From positions 1-64,000 of the forward strand of contig CALUQO010000004.1 of assembly GCA_944322935.1 (NCBI GenBank): a stretch of DNA of 64,000 bases. The letters are read 5' to 3'. The position numbers and the translations under genes were made by a program. This stretch comes from Candidatus Gastranaerophilales bacterium (GTDB lineage Bacteria; Cyanobacteriota; Vampirovibrionia; Gastranaerophilales; Gastranaerophilaceae). Positions 15,331-24,614 of the stretch are shown here, piece after piece; positions within the stretch are counted from its first letter, which is position 1; each line of letters starts with the position of its first letter. The notes beneath the pieces were generated by a model, which saw nothing but the letters and a program-made list of their open reading frames with translations, was not told the DNA's origin and made no database searches.

Positions 15331-17688
15331 TTAAATTTCTACTTCAAAAATAAGGTCACGCTGCGCACGTTCAAGCTTTTTGGCTTTTTGATAAGAAACC
15401 AACGCGCCCCCGCCGGCAACAAGAAGAGTGACCGCGACTACAGCCGCAACAGGATTTGACAGGCTTGCGCCCAATGAAGATAAAACACCGCTTTTGGCCG
15501 CCAGCCCTCCCGCGGCTATGCCAGTACTTGCCATTTGTACCGCATCCAGCGGGTTAACGTCAGGCATTATATCAAAGAAATCACTAAATACTGAATCTTC
15601 CGCCGTGGTGTTCAAACCAAGATTTGCCCAGGACAGATTGTTTGTTACTTTGCCAGCTTTTAATATATCATCAATATTTTTCAGGTAGCCTGCGCCCTTT
15701 GTCATACCGCTGAGTATACAGTGTGAAAGCAGTATGCTTTTTGTTCGTTCCAGCAGATGATTTGCCGGCTGCTTTTCTTTTGCCATTTTTGAAAGCTGTT
15801 GCAAATCTTCTTTTAGATTGTCATTTGTTTGGTTGTTTTCCAATGTTTTTATAATTTTGGGAATGATTTCCGCAAATTTTTCATCAACAATTTTTTTATC
15901 TTCCGCATCCAGCATGTTATATTCCCTTTGTATCCGTGATATTTGAGCGGAAAGTTTTGTTGTTGTATCATCCTGTATTTGTTGTGCTATTACGGTACGA
16001 TTTTCCAGTGCATCTTTTAAGGAGACCGAAATTTCATTTGTTTTTATTTTGATTTCATCAAGATTTATATTTATCTTTTTCAGTTCATTATACATTTCCA
16101 AAAATACACTGGTGTTTCTTGCCTGTTCGTTTACCTGTGCAAGAAGTGAATATTTTTGATCGTTTTTATACCAGTCCCTTTTTATTTCTTTATTCAAAAG
16201 AAGCATTTCTTCTCTTGTAAGATTGGTAAGATAATCGAGTTTTTCTTCTTCCGAATGTCTTTTAAAGTTATTTGTTTTTCCCAATTTTTCAAGATACAAA
16301 TCAGCAAAAGATAGTTTGTCGTTAGGGGTATCTACGTGTCTTTGCGGTATTTTTGTTTCCGGGTTATATTTTCTCTGCTGCAGCAGATCATAAAATGAGT
16401 CCAGTTGTTCAAAGTAAAAGTCCTGTTTGTCTTTTACGGCAAGTGAGAGTTCTTTTATTGCTTGATGTGCGGGTTTTGGATTGTGCCTGTTATTAATTAT
16501 TTGCCATACATAGTCTTTGCTGTCAAAGTTGTATTTGTCATTTTCTTTGCAGCAAGCGTCGTAGTATCTGGAGACAAAGTATTTTCCGTCCGTATCAAAG
16601 TTTCTGTAGTTTTGAAATCTTTTTAGTTCTTCGTTTTTCTTTTCTTCTTTATTATAAAAAATTTCTTTTTGGAGTTTTATATTAAGAGCAGGGACAAGGT
16701 TATCCTTTTCCCATTTTTCAAATGCCATTCCATGCAGCAGGTTTATGGCATAGCGCGCATAAAACAGAGACTCTTTTTCTTTTGCATATTGAAGAATATT
16801 TTTGGCTTTATTGACCGCATCAAAATCTTTATCCAGATCTTTGCCCTTGTCTTCAAGCAGTTTGGATTGTATGTATGATAACATTAGAGCAAATGCGTGC
16901 TGCTTTTTATCAGAATCAGTATTGGACGCAAGAATACGCTCTTTTGTCTTTTGGTTGAATTCACTGCATAACCTTGTTTGTTCATTAAGTACAAATGTCT
17001 TTGCATACTGTTCGTTAACAGTTTGGGACAGTTCCTTAAAATTTTGGGTTATTGTTTGCGGTTTTTGTTGTTTAATTGCTTGATAAGCAGTTTCGAACCA
17101 TTCTGATATCAGCTCTGATTTTATTTTTGCGTAATCTTTATCGTTCGATTTTTTTATTATTTTATTTATGTTGTCATTGTTTTTGTTAACAGCATTTTTT
17201 ATTATATATGAGGTCTTTTTGTTTCCGATTTTACTGTTTTTTTCCCAGTAGGGGGTATAATACTTTTTGTCGTATCTTACTTCATCAAGCGATTTTAGTG
17301 TGGTTGAGTTGAATAAATTAAAACTCGAGGCGATTTTATCGAATATTTCCGGAGTTTCCGTTATTTTTTCATAAAGTTCTTCATTTTGTTTTGTACCCTC
17401 AAGAGCCTGTAAAAAATCATTGTTAATACCGGTTTCATATGTGTTGTACAATATGCTGTTAACATCATCAATTGCATTGTCCAGCATATTTATCGCAGTA
17501 CTTATAAATTCTTTGTCCTCGACGTATCCCTTAAAAGCCGGAATATAATAAACAGGTTTTACACCGGTTTTCTGTTTGTATTGCGACAAAGCCGGAAGCT
17601 GATTTTTGCTGCCGATTTGCGCATTATTTGTTGTGTGTATTGAGTTTTGGGGCTTTATTGTTCGTTGTGATAATTCTGTTATTCGCAT
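15331..17688 (-). CDS. Large FKG-tagged helical protein with C-terminal membrane anchor
   Basis: 785 residues from ATG 17688 (MRITELSQR), overlapping the previous stop by 10 bp. An earlier ATG at 17712 lies deeper inside the upstream gene. FKG is at about residues 52-54 (YIPAFKGYVEDK). The body is long, highly charged and helical, rich in Lys/Glu/Asn, with probable coiled coils and no recognisable enzyme motif. Close to the end an Ala/Gly/Val segment (NPVAAVVAVTLLVAGGGALV) forms a likely membrane helix, followed by a short basic/acidic tail. That tail-anchored layout would place the body on one face of the membrane. Confidence 0.78.
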   Translation of the reverse strand: MRITELSQRTIKPQNSIHTTNNAQIGSKNQLPALSQYKQKTGVKPVYYIPAFKGYVEDKEFISTAINMLDNAIDDVNSILYNTYETGINNDFLQALEGTKQNEELYEKITETPEIFDKIASSFNLFNSTTLKSLDEVRYDKKYYTPYWEKNSKIGNKKTSYIIKNAVNKNNDNINKIIKKSNDKDYAKIKSELISEWFETAYQAIKQQKPQTITQNFKELSQTVNEQYAKTFVLNEQTRLCSEFNQKTKERILASNTDSDKKQHAFALMLSYIQSKLLEDKGKDLDKDFDAVNKAKNILQYAKEKESLFYARYAINLLHGMAFEKWEKDNLVPALNIKLQKEIFYNKEEKKNEELKRFQNYRNFDTDGKYFVSRYYDACCKENDKYNFDSKDYVWQIINNRHNPKPAHQAIKELSLAVKDKQDFYFEQLDSFYDLLQQRKYNPETKIPQRHVDTPNDKLSFADLYLEKLGKTNNFKRHSEEEKLDYLTNLTREEMLLLNKEIKRDWYKNDQKYSLLAQVNEQARNTSVFLEMYNELKKININLDEIKIKTNEISVSLKDALENRTVIAQQIQDDTTTKLSAQISRIQREYNMLDAEDKKIVDEKFAEIIPKIIKTLENNQTNDNLKEDLQQLSKMAKEKQPANHLLERTKSILLSHCILSGMTKGAGYLKNIDDILKAGKVTNNLSWANLGLNTTAEDSVFSDFFDIMPDVNPLDAVQMASTGIAAGGLAAKSGVLSSLGASLSNPVAAVVAVTLLVAGGGALVSYQKAKKLERAQRDLIFEVEI

Positions 17689-19916
17689 ATACTTAACTCT
17701 TTGTTGTAACATTTGAATTTTTCTATGAGGGCTTTATTTCTGTCAGAAAACGGATTTTTAATATATTTTCCCAAAGAAGCAAGTTTTATACCGTAGTATT
17801 TTTTATGGAATATTTCTTCTTCTTTTGTTATTGAGTTATTTGGATATTTATTTTTAAGAATTTCCAAACATTTGTTATGCATTTCTTTTGAGGAATTCGG
17901 CCTTTTGGTATTAAACAAAGAGGCGTTGAGGATAGCCAGTCTTGCCAGTGCGGCATAGGAGTTTGCAAGTTGAAAATCCTTGTCTTTAAGTTTTTCTCTA
18001 ATATTGACTGCGCACATAAAGTATTCCTGAGAATCACTAAAATTGGAATTTTTTAAATTGATTAACCCCAGTGTTTCGTACGCGGCCGCAATTTTTCTTT
18101 TTTCCGTATCATTTTTTTTGATAAGAATTTCATTAACATCCTTTGTTATTTGAGACGGTTTTGTGCTTTCAAATTTTTTATCAAGTAAAAGCTCAAGATA
18201 TCTTAGGGCATGTTGTTCTGCCTTGTAATAATCTTTTGCTTTGTAATTAATCAGAGTTGCTGCTATTTGGTCTTTTATAACGGTTTCTTTTTTATAATTA
18301 TCCTCATTAAGATACAAGTCCGATTCATTTATCGCGTTTGATGCGGCACTGTATGACATAGCATCAAACAGTATCAACGCTTTGCTTTTTTGTGCAAAAT
18401 AAATGCTTTTTTGTAAATCAGGATTGTCGGGTAATTTTCTCAGCGGGGCTTTATATGAATTGTATCCGAGTTGCTTTTTTGAAAACAAAGCGTCTTTGCC
18501 GGATTTTTTTGATGAGTTTTTCGCAGGAATTGTCAACTCTGTTATCGCTTTATCCGCTTGTTTTAGACATTGTTCCATATCTTCTCCAAGGTGGATTTTG
18601 GCAAGACTTGAATACAATTTTGCAAGATTTACATGTGTTTTATCTTCATTTCTTTTTATAATATTATCTGAAATTTTTACAATTTTTTCAAAATTATTTT
18701 TTGTGTATAAAGACATCAAAGCTTTTGACAGGTAATGTGTGTTAAACAATTCTTCCGCATTAAGACTGTCGATTTCTTTGTCTATTTGTGCGGACTCTTG
18801 GGGGTGTACTTTTTTTATTTTTTTGCAGAGTTCAAAGATTTTTGCCTTGTTTGTTTCTTTATCTTCGATAAGAGATTTAGCTGTTTTATAATATTCCGCG
18901 GCGGCATCTGTATCTTTTTGTGCTGAAAAATCGCCGAGCATTTCATTCAGATTTATCAAATACTGTTTGTTTTTTGTTGTGTTTAAAAGAGATTTTGCAT
19001 GTTCTTTAAATTCATCAGAGTTTTGTAAGAAAAGATTTTTGGCAATGTAATAATTTGCAATTTCCTGCGGTTGTGTCAATCCTGTTTTTTGTGCAATCTC
19101 AGCTGCATTCTTAAATATGCCGGCAGACTGATTAAGGGTATTTTCTTCAGATGTATCAAACACATTTATGCCTAAAAGAAGCAAATAATCCGCAAATTCT
19201 TTTGTATAAACCCTATCTTCAGCTTTTAGGCGGTTTAGGTTTTCTATTATAATATCATTGCTTTTTTCATATTCGCCTTCTTCAGCCAAAACAAACGCAG
19301 TTTTTAAAATAACGCTGTCATCCGTGTAGCCGGCATTTTTCATAATTTTATAGGCTGCTTTTATTTCATTTGCAGATTGCACCGGTTTATTTTGAAAATC
19401 ATCCGCTGTCGAGACCAGGCTCAGATAAATTGCATTTATATACGGATTAGAAGTATCATTGAACACTTGCGGATTTATTTGCTCATTTCCTAAAAGTATG
19501 CCGGTTTCAAAATAGTTTTTTATAATCTCAGGCTTTGCTGCATTATCGGCGTTTGATAAATTTTGAATAGCATCCGTATAATGTCTTTGGGCCTGTTTTA
19601 TGTCTCCGTTTATTTTGTTGACATTGCCAATTGTATTGTTTAAATCCGGATCATCAGTCAGGTCTGTATTGTTTAAAAATGCATCGTATAAGATTTTTGC
19701 ATCTTGATAACGGCCTTTTTGCGCCATAAGAAAAATTGAATTGTATAAGACATTATTAAGTTTTTCGTTGTTTATTTCCTGTTCTTTTTCTTCTTTCTGC
19801 CGTAATTGTTCATATTTTTTTACCACATCAAGACCGGAGAGGGCATCTACTGATTTATTCTGTTTAAAAGATAGCGCCGTTGAATTTTTAACAAGGCTTG
19901 CTGCAGAAATCCTCAT
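17679..19916 (-). CDS. TPR-repeat protein with FKQ tag
   Basis: 745 residues from ATG 19916 (MRISAASLVK). GGAGG is 7 nt upstream and overlaps the end of the previous gene; the longer start at 19931 would ignore it. ALSFKQNK places the tag at residues 17-19. The body is an array of helical TPR-like repeats with typical A/Y/L/G/A spacing (for example YQDAKILYDAFLNN, GDIKQAQRHYTDAI, KIAAAYETLGLINL and SQEYFMCAVNIREK). TPR arrays serve as protein-protein scaffolds. In this operon it could organise the AAA+ and membrane-anchored partners. There is no signal peptide. Confidence 0.82.
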   Translation of the reverse strand: MRISAASLVKNSTALSFKQNKSVDALSGLDVVKKYEQLRQKEEKEQEINNEKLNNVLYNSIFLMAQKGRYQDAKILYDAFLNNTDLTDDPDLNNTIGNVNKINGDIKQAQRHYTDAIQNLSNADNAAKPEIIKNYFETGILLGNEQINPQVFNDTSNPYINAIYLSLVSTADDFQNKPVQSANEIKAAYKIMKNAGYTDDSVILKTAFVLAEEGEYEKSNDIIIENLNRLKAEDRVYTKEFADYLLLLGINVFDTSEENTLNQSAGIFKNAAEIAQKTGLTQPQEIANYYIAKNLFLQNSDEFKEHAKSLLNTTKNKQYLINLNEMLGDFSAQKDTDAAAEYYKTAKSLIEDKETNKAKIFELCKKIKKVHPQESAQIDKEIDSLNAEELFNTHYLSKALMSLYTKNNFEKIVKISDNIIKRNEDKTHVNLAKLYSSLAKIHLGEDMEQCLKQADKAITELTIPAKNSSKKSGKDALFSKKQLGYNSYKAPLRKLPDNPDLQKSIYFAQKSKALILFDAMSYSAASNAINESDLYLNEDNYKKETVIKDQIAATLINYKAKDYYKAEQHALRYLELLLDKKFESTKPSQITKDVNEILIKKNDTEKRKIAAAYETLGLINLKNSNFSDSQEYFMCAVNIREKLKDKDFQLANSYAALARLAILNASLFNTKRPNSSKEMHNKCLEILKNKYPNNSITKEEEIFHKKYYGIKLASLGKYIKNPFSDRNKALIEKFKCYNKELSICE

Positions 19917-19918
19917 TG

Positions 19919-20278
19919 TTAGGCCTCCCATTCATTTTTGCGGTATTGTTCAAAATCTTTTCTGATGACTCTTTCAATGTCAAAATCTATATCCTGATGT
20001 TTTTTTGTTTTTTGCTGAGGGATGTTTTGTTTTATTTTTTCGTAAAATTTTCCGGCGTTTTGGAATGCACCCGCGTTTTCAAAAATTTTTCCTATTTTGA
20101 AAAAAATTTTATTTTCATCTGATGCAGAAATGTTTGGCTCCAGTTCTTTAATTACTTTTTGAACTATTTCCACACTGTCAGCAGGTGCAATTTTGTCGGA
20201 GATTCTCTGTTGATAGAAGTTAAAATCATCTTTTGTGTAATTTAAAGAATAATTGTTTTTTAAAAATGAAATTTCCAT
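19919..20278 (-). CDS. Small helical protein of the tagged operon
   Basis: 119 residues from ATG 20278 (MEISFLKNNY); a TTG two codons upstream is an alternative. It starts with an M-x-I-like MEI and has DFNFYQQR near residue 20, a possible degenerate tag. The rest looks like a single TPR-like hairpin (FFKIGKIFENAGAFQNAGKF), which may make it an accessory to the TPR protein 3 bp downstream. Function unknown. Confidence 0.72.
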   Translation of the reverse strand: MEISFLKNNYSLNYTKDDFNFYQQRISDKIAPADSVEIVQKVIKELEPNISASDENKIFFKIGKIFENAGAFQNAGKFYEKIKQNIPQQKTKKHQDIDFDIERVIRKDFEQYRKNEWEA

Positions 20279-20316
20279 AATCAATTTGTTCTTTTTATTA
20301 AATTATTATTTTTATC

Positions 20317-20907
20317 TTATTCATAGTCATAATCCGTGTCTGAATCATCGTAATCATCTGAATCATGATGTGCAATGTCAGCGTTATCATCATCAATATT
20401 GCGGTAATTTGATGTCGAATTTGTTTCTTCGGATTTATTGCCTAATGTATCATAAGGATTGTAGTCCTCGTCCGTGTTTTGATTTTGTTCGGTTTTGCGG
20501 TTTTCTTCTTCTGCTTTTTGCGCTGATTTTTGCGCTGATTTTGGGAAAGTTTCGTTGTATGTTTCTTTTACGGATTTTATTTGCTCCATTGAATTTTTGG
20601 CAACATTCGCGGTTTTGTTGACAAAATTGTTGATTGTATCAGGCACTACCTCAGCGGCTGTAATAAGTCCGCCTCCTGTTGTCAATATGGCCCTACCGAT
20701 TTTTTTAGGTGTGTATTTGCCGCTGCCGCCATTACTGTCATTATTGCAACCATTTTGCGGTTCAGTGCTTGATGAAGATTGAAATGAATCATCTTCATCG
20801 AAAAGAATAGGGATATAGACAAGTTCATTGTCTTTTGCTCCATAATCAACAGTACGTTTAAAATTGTAATTATTAGGTTTAAAATAGAATGCATTTGAAA
20901 TTTTCAT
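20317..20907 (-). CDS. First gene of the tagged operon: acidic-tailed FKR protein
   Basis: 196 residues from ATG 20907 (MKISNAFYFK), with a GAGAG SD about 8 nt upstream. The ATG at 20940 would overlap the predicted -10 box. FKR is at residues 16-18 (YNFKRTVDYG). A Gly/Ser/Asn-rich linker is followed by a moderately hydrophobic stretch (IGRAILTTGGGLITAAEVV), a Lys/Gln/Glu helix, and a C-terminal tail made mostly of Asp, Ser and Tyr (DDSDTDYDYE). It is unordered and low complexity at both ends. No known family. Confidence 0.72.
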   Translation of the reverse strand: MKISNAFYFKPNNYNFKRTVDYGAKDNELVYIPILFDEDDSFQSSSSTEPQNGCNNDSNGGSGKYTPKKIGRAILTTGGGLITAAEVVPDTINNFVNKTANVAKNSMEQIKSVKETYNETFPKSAQKSAQKAEEENRKTEQNQNTDEDYNPYDTLGNKSEETNSTSNYRNIDDDNADIAHHDSDDYDDSDTDYDYE

Positions 20908-20938
20908 GTTTTTTACTCTCTCTTTTGGGCCATTGTTC

Positions 20939-20944
20939 ATTATA
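20939..20944 (-). promoter_or_regulatory. Probable -10 box of the ten-gene minus-strand operon
   Basis: TATAAT on the minus strand, about 25 nt of leader ahead of the first start codon at 20907. I see no convincing -35 box at the usual distance, in a very AT-rich stretch, so either an activator or a different sigma factor may be involved. Confidence 0.4.
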
Positions 20945-21136
20945 ATAATTGTGAATTAAATTTTTTGTTATTTTTTTACCCAAAATTTAATAAAAATTAA
21001 TAATATTATAAATTTGAGAGATGAGCTAAGTAAAAATAAAAATTTTTAGTTATATGCCGCGGCTGTTTGTCCGCTGCAGTTTACAAAAAATAGCTAAGCC
21101 TGTGTTTGCTGCATAAAATTATTGATGTTTCAGCTG

Positions 21137-21694
21137 TTAATTTACATTGTTCACGTTTATATTGTTATCAAGTTGAGGTTGTTCAATATCCGTTTGAATA
21201 TTATTATCTGTTTGTATTATATCTGCAGCCTGTCCTGTAGCTGTACCGTCTTGTTCTGTCTCTTCGTTTACGGGTGTAACAATTTCAACACCGAGCTTTT
21301 TTAAAGCTTGTGTTGCTTTTGGTGCAAGCGCTGTATCGGGGAAGTTTTCCAAAATGGTCTGGTAACATTCAATCGCTTCCTTTTTGTATTCGCGTGCAAG
21401 ATATAAATTTCCGGCCTTGTAATACAAAGGCGCAAGTGATAAGTCAGGAGAAACAAGCATTTGATTATCAAGCTTTATTTTAACTTCAATCATTTTAGAA
21501 TTGTCTTCCGGTGAGAAAAGAGAGTTTGAATAAACCTTACGTGTAAGATTGTCTATAGTTTCGGTCATTGCATTCAAGTCATCCCGCGTAACAACAGCAG
21601 CAGACTTTTTCGACTTTTTAGCAGCCTGAGAATCCTTTGCCGCCATTGAAAAAACAATCATTCCTATTAACAAAAGTATTAAAGTCTTTTTCAT
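21137..21694 (-). CDS. Exported TPR-like protein (CpoB/BamD-like)
   Basis: 185 residues. N-terminal signal peptide (KTLILLLIGMIVFSMAA, no lipobox Cys) with a basic KKSKKS stretch after the likely cleavage site. One clear TPR pair follows: LYYKAGNLYLAREYKKEAIE and CYQTILENFPDTALAPKATQ. The C-terminus is Gln/Asn/Asp-rich and probably disordered. It acts outside the cytoplasmic membrane, probably as an envelope scaffold. It is not part of the tagged operon: it has its own gap of about 230 bp and a different N-terminus. Confidence 0.75.
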   Translation of the reverse strand: MKKTLILLLIGMIVFSMAAKDSQAAKKSKKSAAVVTRDDLNAMTETIDNLTRKVYSNSLFSPEDNSKMIEVKIKLDNQMLVSPDLSLAPLYYKAGNLYLAREYKKEAIECYQTILENFPDTALAPKATQALKKLGVEIVTPVNEETEQDGTATGQAADIIQTDNNIQTDIEQPQLDNNINVNNVN

Positions 21695-21888
21695 ATTTGA
21701 TATACTCCCCTGATTATATTGTATTATAAATATTTTTTTTGGGGCTCATCCATATGGTTAATTTGTATTCATATGCAACTACTCTTTAAAACGGCAAATA
21801 ATGGGAAGGAATACTGGTATTTTGTGAGGAATTGTAAACTTTAAAATTATTTATAACAAAAAAATTTTTTCAGCTGTATTAATCGTGT

Positions 21889-22716
21889 ATGAGTATAAAA
21901 TTCAATTCACAATACGGCAGCAATACATATTTCTCGCATAAATACGGCAACCCGCCGGCTTTTAAAGGGGCAAGAGATGTAAACCTTAAATATATTTATG
22001 AAAATCGTCTCAGGCTTTTGCCGCAGCGGATACGCCGGAAAGTAACGAACATAGTGGAAAACAACGGCAATATATACGAGCCGTTGAGAGACATACATCT
22101 TAAGACCTATGCACCGCTGTTGGAATGCAAGACACTGGGCAAAGCTCAAAATATGTTTTACGAGTTTAAAGATGTGCTGCCCGCACAATTTGCAATACAA
22201 AATAAATCCCCTAACGTGAAAAAAATAATGCAAACTACGCAGCTTGAGGATTTATCGCTTGTGCTGCTGAAAGAACGCTGGGGAAAACTTAAAACACTGG
22301 ATGAAATAGCAAAAGATTTCGGCTTAAAAGGAAGAAACGCGCTTGCCTGGATTATGGACAAAATAAAAATTCCTGATTTCGGAACAAATTATCACAGACT
22401 ATTGAGCGCAACGGATGAAAAACTAAACAGAGAAATTGCTCAAAAAACAAAAGCCTATAACGCAGCACACCGAGGAGCCGTGCTTGCCAAAAACAGAGAG
22501 TTGAGTGAAAAGTATAAAGAATTGAACAGACAAATATCACAAACTGCGTGGGACAGGCTTCCGCATATAAAAGAAGCTTTTTCTGAAGTTTCATCACGCA
22601 CAAACGGGTCAGAACGTTTTGCTGTTTTTTGGAGTGAATATCCGGAATTTGCAAAGGAATTTGCTCAAATGAAAAAGACTGTCGCAGCAGAGCTCAGAGC
22701 GCAGCGTAAGTCCTAA
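21889..22716 (+). CDS. FKG-tagged protein with possible helix-turn-helix
   Basis: 275 residues starting MSIKFNSQY, FKG at residues 25-27 (PPAFKGARD). The middle contains KTLDEIAKDFGLKGRNALAW, which has the spacing of a helix-turn-helix. The C-terminal half is helical and basic. Function unknown; a DNA-binding role is plausible but rests on one predicted HTH. It is on the plus strand, so it belongs to a different transcript from the 8-21 kb block while sharing its N-terminal motif. Confidence 0.72.
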   Translation: MSIKFNSQYGSNTYFSHKYGNPPAFKGARDVNLKYIYENRLRLLPQRIRRKVTNIVENNGNIYEPLRDIHLKTYAPLLECKTLGKAQNMFYEFKDVLPAQFAIQNKSPNVKKIMQTTQLEDLSLVLLKERWGKLKTLDEIAKDFGLKGRNALAWIMDKIKIPDFGTNYHRLLSATDEKLNREIAQKTKAYNAAHRGAVLAKNRELSEKYKELNRQISQTAWDRLPHIKEAFSEVSSRTNGSERFAVFWSEYPEFAKEFAQMKKTVAAELRAQRKS

Positions 22717-22730
22717 CTTTAAGATTATTC

Positions 22731-24341
22731 CTAATCATCATTTTTAGGCAAGAGAATGCACCCTGTATTAGGGTTGTATTCACAAACGCAGTTTTTGCCG
22801 TTGTTTTTTGCGTTGTATAAAGCAACATCGGCAAGCTCTATGAGTGTTTGTTCATCCAACGCGCAGGACGGGTATTCACTCATTCCTATACTTACGGTAG
22901 GGCAGATGTAAATATCCTCTTTTACATTGATTTTAATTTTGCTTATATTTTTTCTGATTCTCTCGGCAATAATCTTTGCATCTTTGATATTTGTCTCAGG
23001 CAGAATAACGGTAAACTCTTCACCCCCGTATCTTGAGGCTATATCAATTTTTCTTATAGTTTGCTGTATACAGTTTGCAATTTCTCTCAGCACCTGATCG
23101 CCGACAGGGTGACCGTATGTATCGTTAACCTGTTTAAAATTATCTATATCCATCATTAACAGGGTCATTTCGTGATTATATCTTGATGAACGTTTGATTT
23201 CGTTTTCAAGCAGAGTGTAGAAATGCCTGTAAATATACAGCTTTGTTAAACCGTCTTTTGTTGCAAGCTCGTATAACTTTGCATTGTCAATTGCAATAGC
23301 CGCCTGATTTGCAAGGGCCTCAATAAACTCCAAATCCTGTTTATTGAACAGCTTGCCGTTGAGTTTGTTTGTAATATTTATAACCCCGATAGGTTCGCCT
23401 TTGGCAATCAAAGGTACGCACAACAAAGAATTAACGTTCAATTCCTGTCCGTTGTCAATAAATCGCGGGTCATTTTGACCGAGGTTTGATATTATTGATT
23501 TTTTTTCTACAAAAACAGTACCGGCTATGCCTTCGCCTACTTTAATTTTTGAACACTCAATCAGGCCGTTGTTTATTTCTGTTTCAAGGTTTTTGTCCGC
23601 AAGTCCGTAAACAACCTTTGTCTGCAGGACATTTTCCGTGAAATTGTAAAGCATCAAAGAGCCTTTTTCCGCGTCAATTGTTTCAAGTGCTTTATTCAAA
23701 ATAACACGCAAAAGACGTTTTAAGTCATCGATAAAGTTAACTGCCTGAGAAATATTGTACAAAATAGAAATGTTATGCAGTGATTTTTGCAAACGTTTAA
23801 GGTCGTTTTCCTGTTCTCTGCGTTTAATATATTTTATAAGAATAGGGCCTATATAGTTGAAAATTTTAGTTAAATACCTTAAATCCTCTTCAGAATATTC
23901 GTTTTTGTTGTCTTTTGTTCCCAGAGAACAAATAAAATACGGCATGTTATCTTTTTGAAATAATTTAAAATAACAGCTTTTTAAATTTTCCAAATCGTAT
24001 TTTTCCCAGAATGAGCGATAGATAGGTTTACCAGCCGCATCCGAAACTTTTATAAATTCATTTTTATTTAATACTTCCCAAAAACCTTCGTCGTCATTTT
24101 CAAATTGAAAATATTCCTGCGTGTCATTGCTGCTGGTTGCGACCATGTAATAAACTCTGTCATGGTTAATGAAAAATCTTACATCAGCAATGTTCAACCC
24201 CTGAGTAATAAATTCCGTAACTTTTTCTATCAAATCCTCTATTGAATCGGCCTGTGTAGCGATAATGCTGAGTTCAAACAAACTGTTCAGGTCGTAAAAG
24301 TTTTTTTGCAGTGTCGTAATTTTTTCAGAAAGATTTTCCAT
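22731..24341 (-). CDS. Diguanylate cyclase, GAF-GAF-GGDEF
   Basis: 536 residues. Two GAF-type sensory domains (about 15-170 and 195-355; the second has LLCVPLIAKGEPIGVINITN) and a GGDEF domain (about 370-525). The active site GGEEF is intact, and RKID sits five residues before it as a canonical RxxD inhibitory site, so it should make c-di-GMP from two GTP and be product-inhibited. There are no membrane segments: a cytosolic sensor whose ligand is unknown. It converges on the plus-strand gene ending 14 bp away. Confidence 0.93.
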   Translation of the reverse strand: MENLSEKITTLQKNFYDLNSLFELSIIATQADSIEDLIEKVTEFITQGLNIADVRFFINHDRVYYMVATSSNDTQEYFQFENDDEGFWEVLNKNEFIKVSDAAGKPIYRSFWEKYDLENLKSCYFKLFQKDNMPYFICSLGTKDNKNEYSEEDLRYLTKIFNYIGPILIKYIKRREQENDLKRLQKSLHNISILYNISQAVNFIDDLKRLLRVILNKALETIDAEKGSLMLYNFTENVLQTKVVYGLADKNLETEINNGLIECSKIKVGEGIAGTVFVEKKSIISNLGQNDPRFIDNGQELNVNSLLCVPLIAKGEPIGVINITNKLNGKLFNKQDLEFIEALANQAAIAIDNAKLYELATKDGLTKLYIYRHFYTLLENEIKRSSRYNHEMTLLMMDIDNFKQVNDTYGHPVGDQVLREIANCIQQTIRKIDIASRYGGEEFTVILPETNIKDAKIIAERIRKNISKIKINVKEDIYICPTVSIGMSEYPSCALDEQTLIELADVALYNAKNNGKNCVCEYNPNTGCILLPKNDD

Positions 24342-24509
24342 AATAATTATTCTATTCGAATTTTAACAATAATTCAATTATTTTATAGGGCATAAAAATA
24401 AGATTGTCCGACATAAACCTCCTTTGCGTCCGAAGCGGGTTTTCGATGGTATAGATTGGCTAAATATATAGTTTTGACGTATTGTGAGACGACGTCAGAG
24501 CAAATGGTT

Positions 24510-24528
24510 AAACCGGGTTAACCGGTTT
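24510..24528. promoter_or_regulatory. Palindromic site ahead of a secreted-protein gene
   Basis: AAACCGG (24510-24516), five bases, CCGGTTT (24522-24528). It lies in the 273-bp divergent region between the diguanylate cyclase and the exported protein, about 90 bp before the latter's start. The symmetry suits an operator, but a short RNA hairpin is equally possible. Confidence 0.4.
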
Positions 24529-24614
24529 GGCGTATGGTTTGTTTTTTAGTTTTAAATAAAAATAGAATCTGACAAATCCGCACAGTAAAGTCGGATATGG
24601 AGGATTTATGATTT

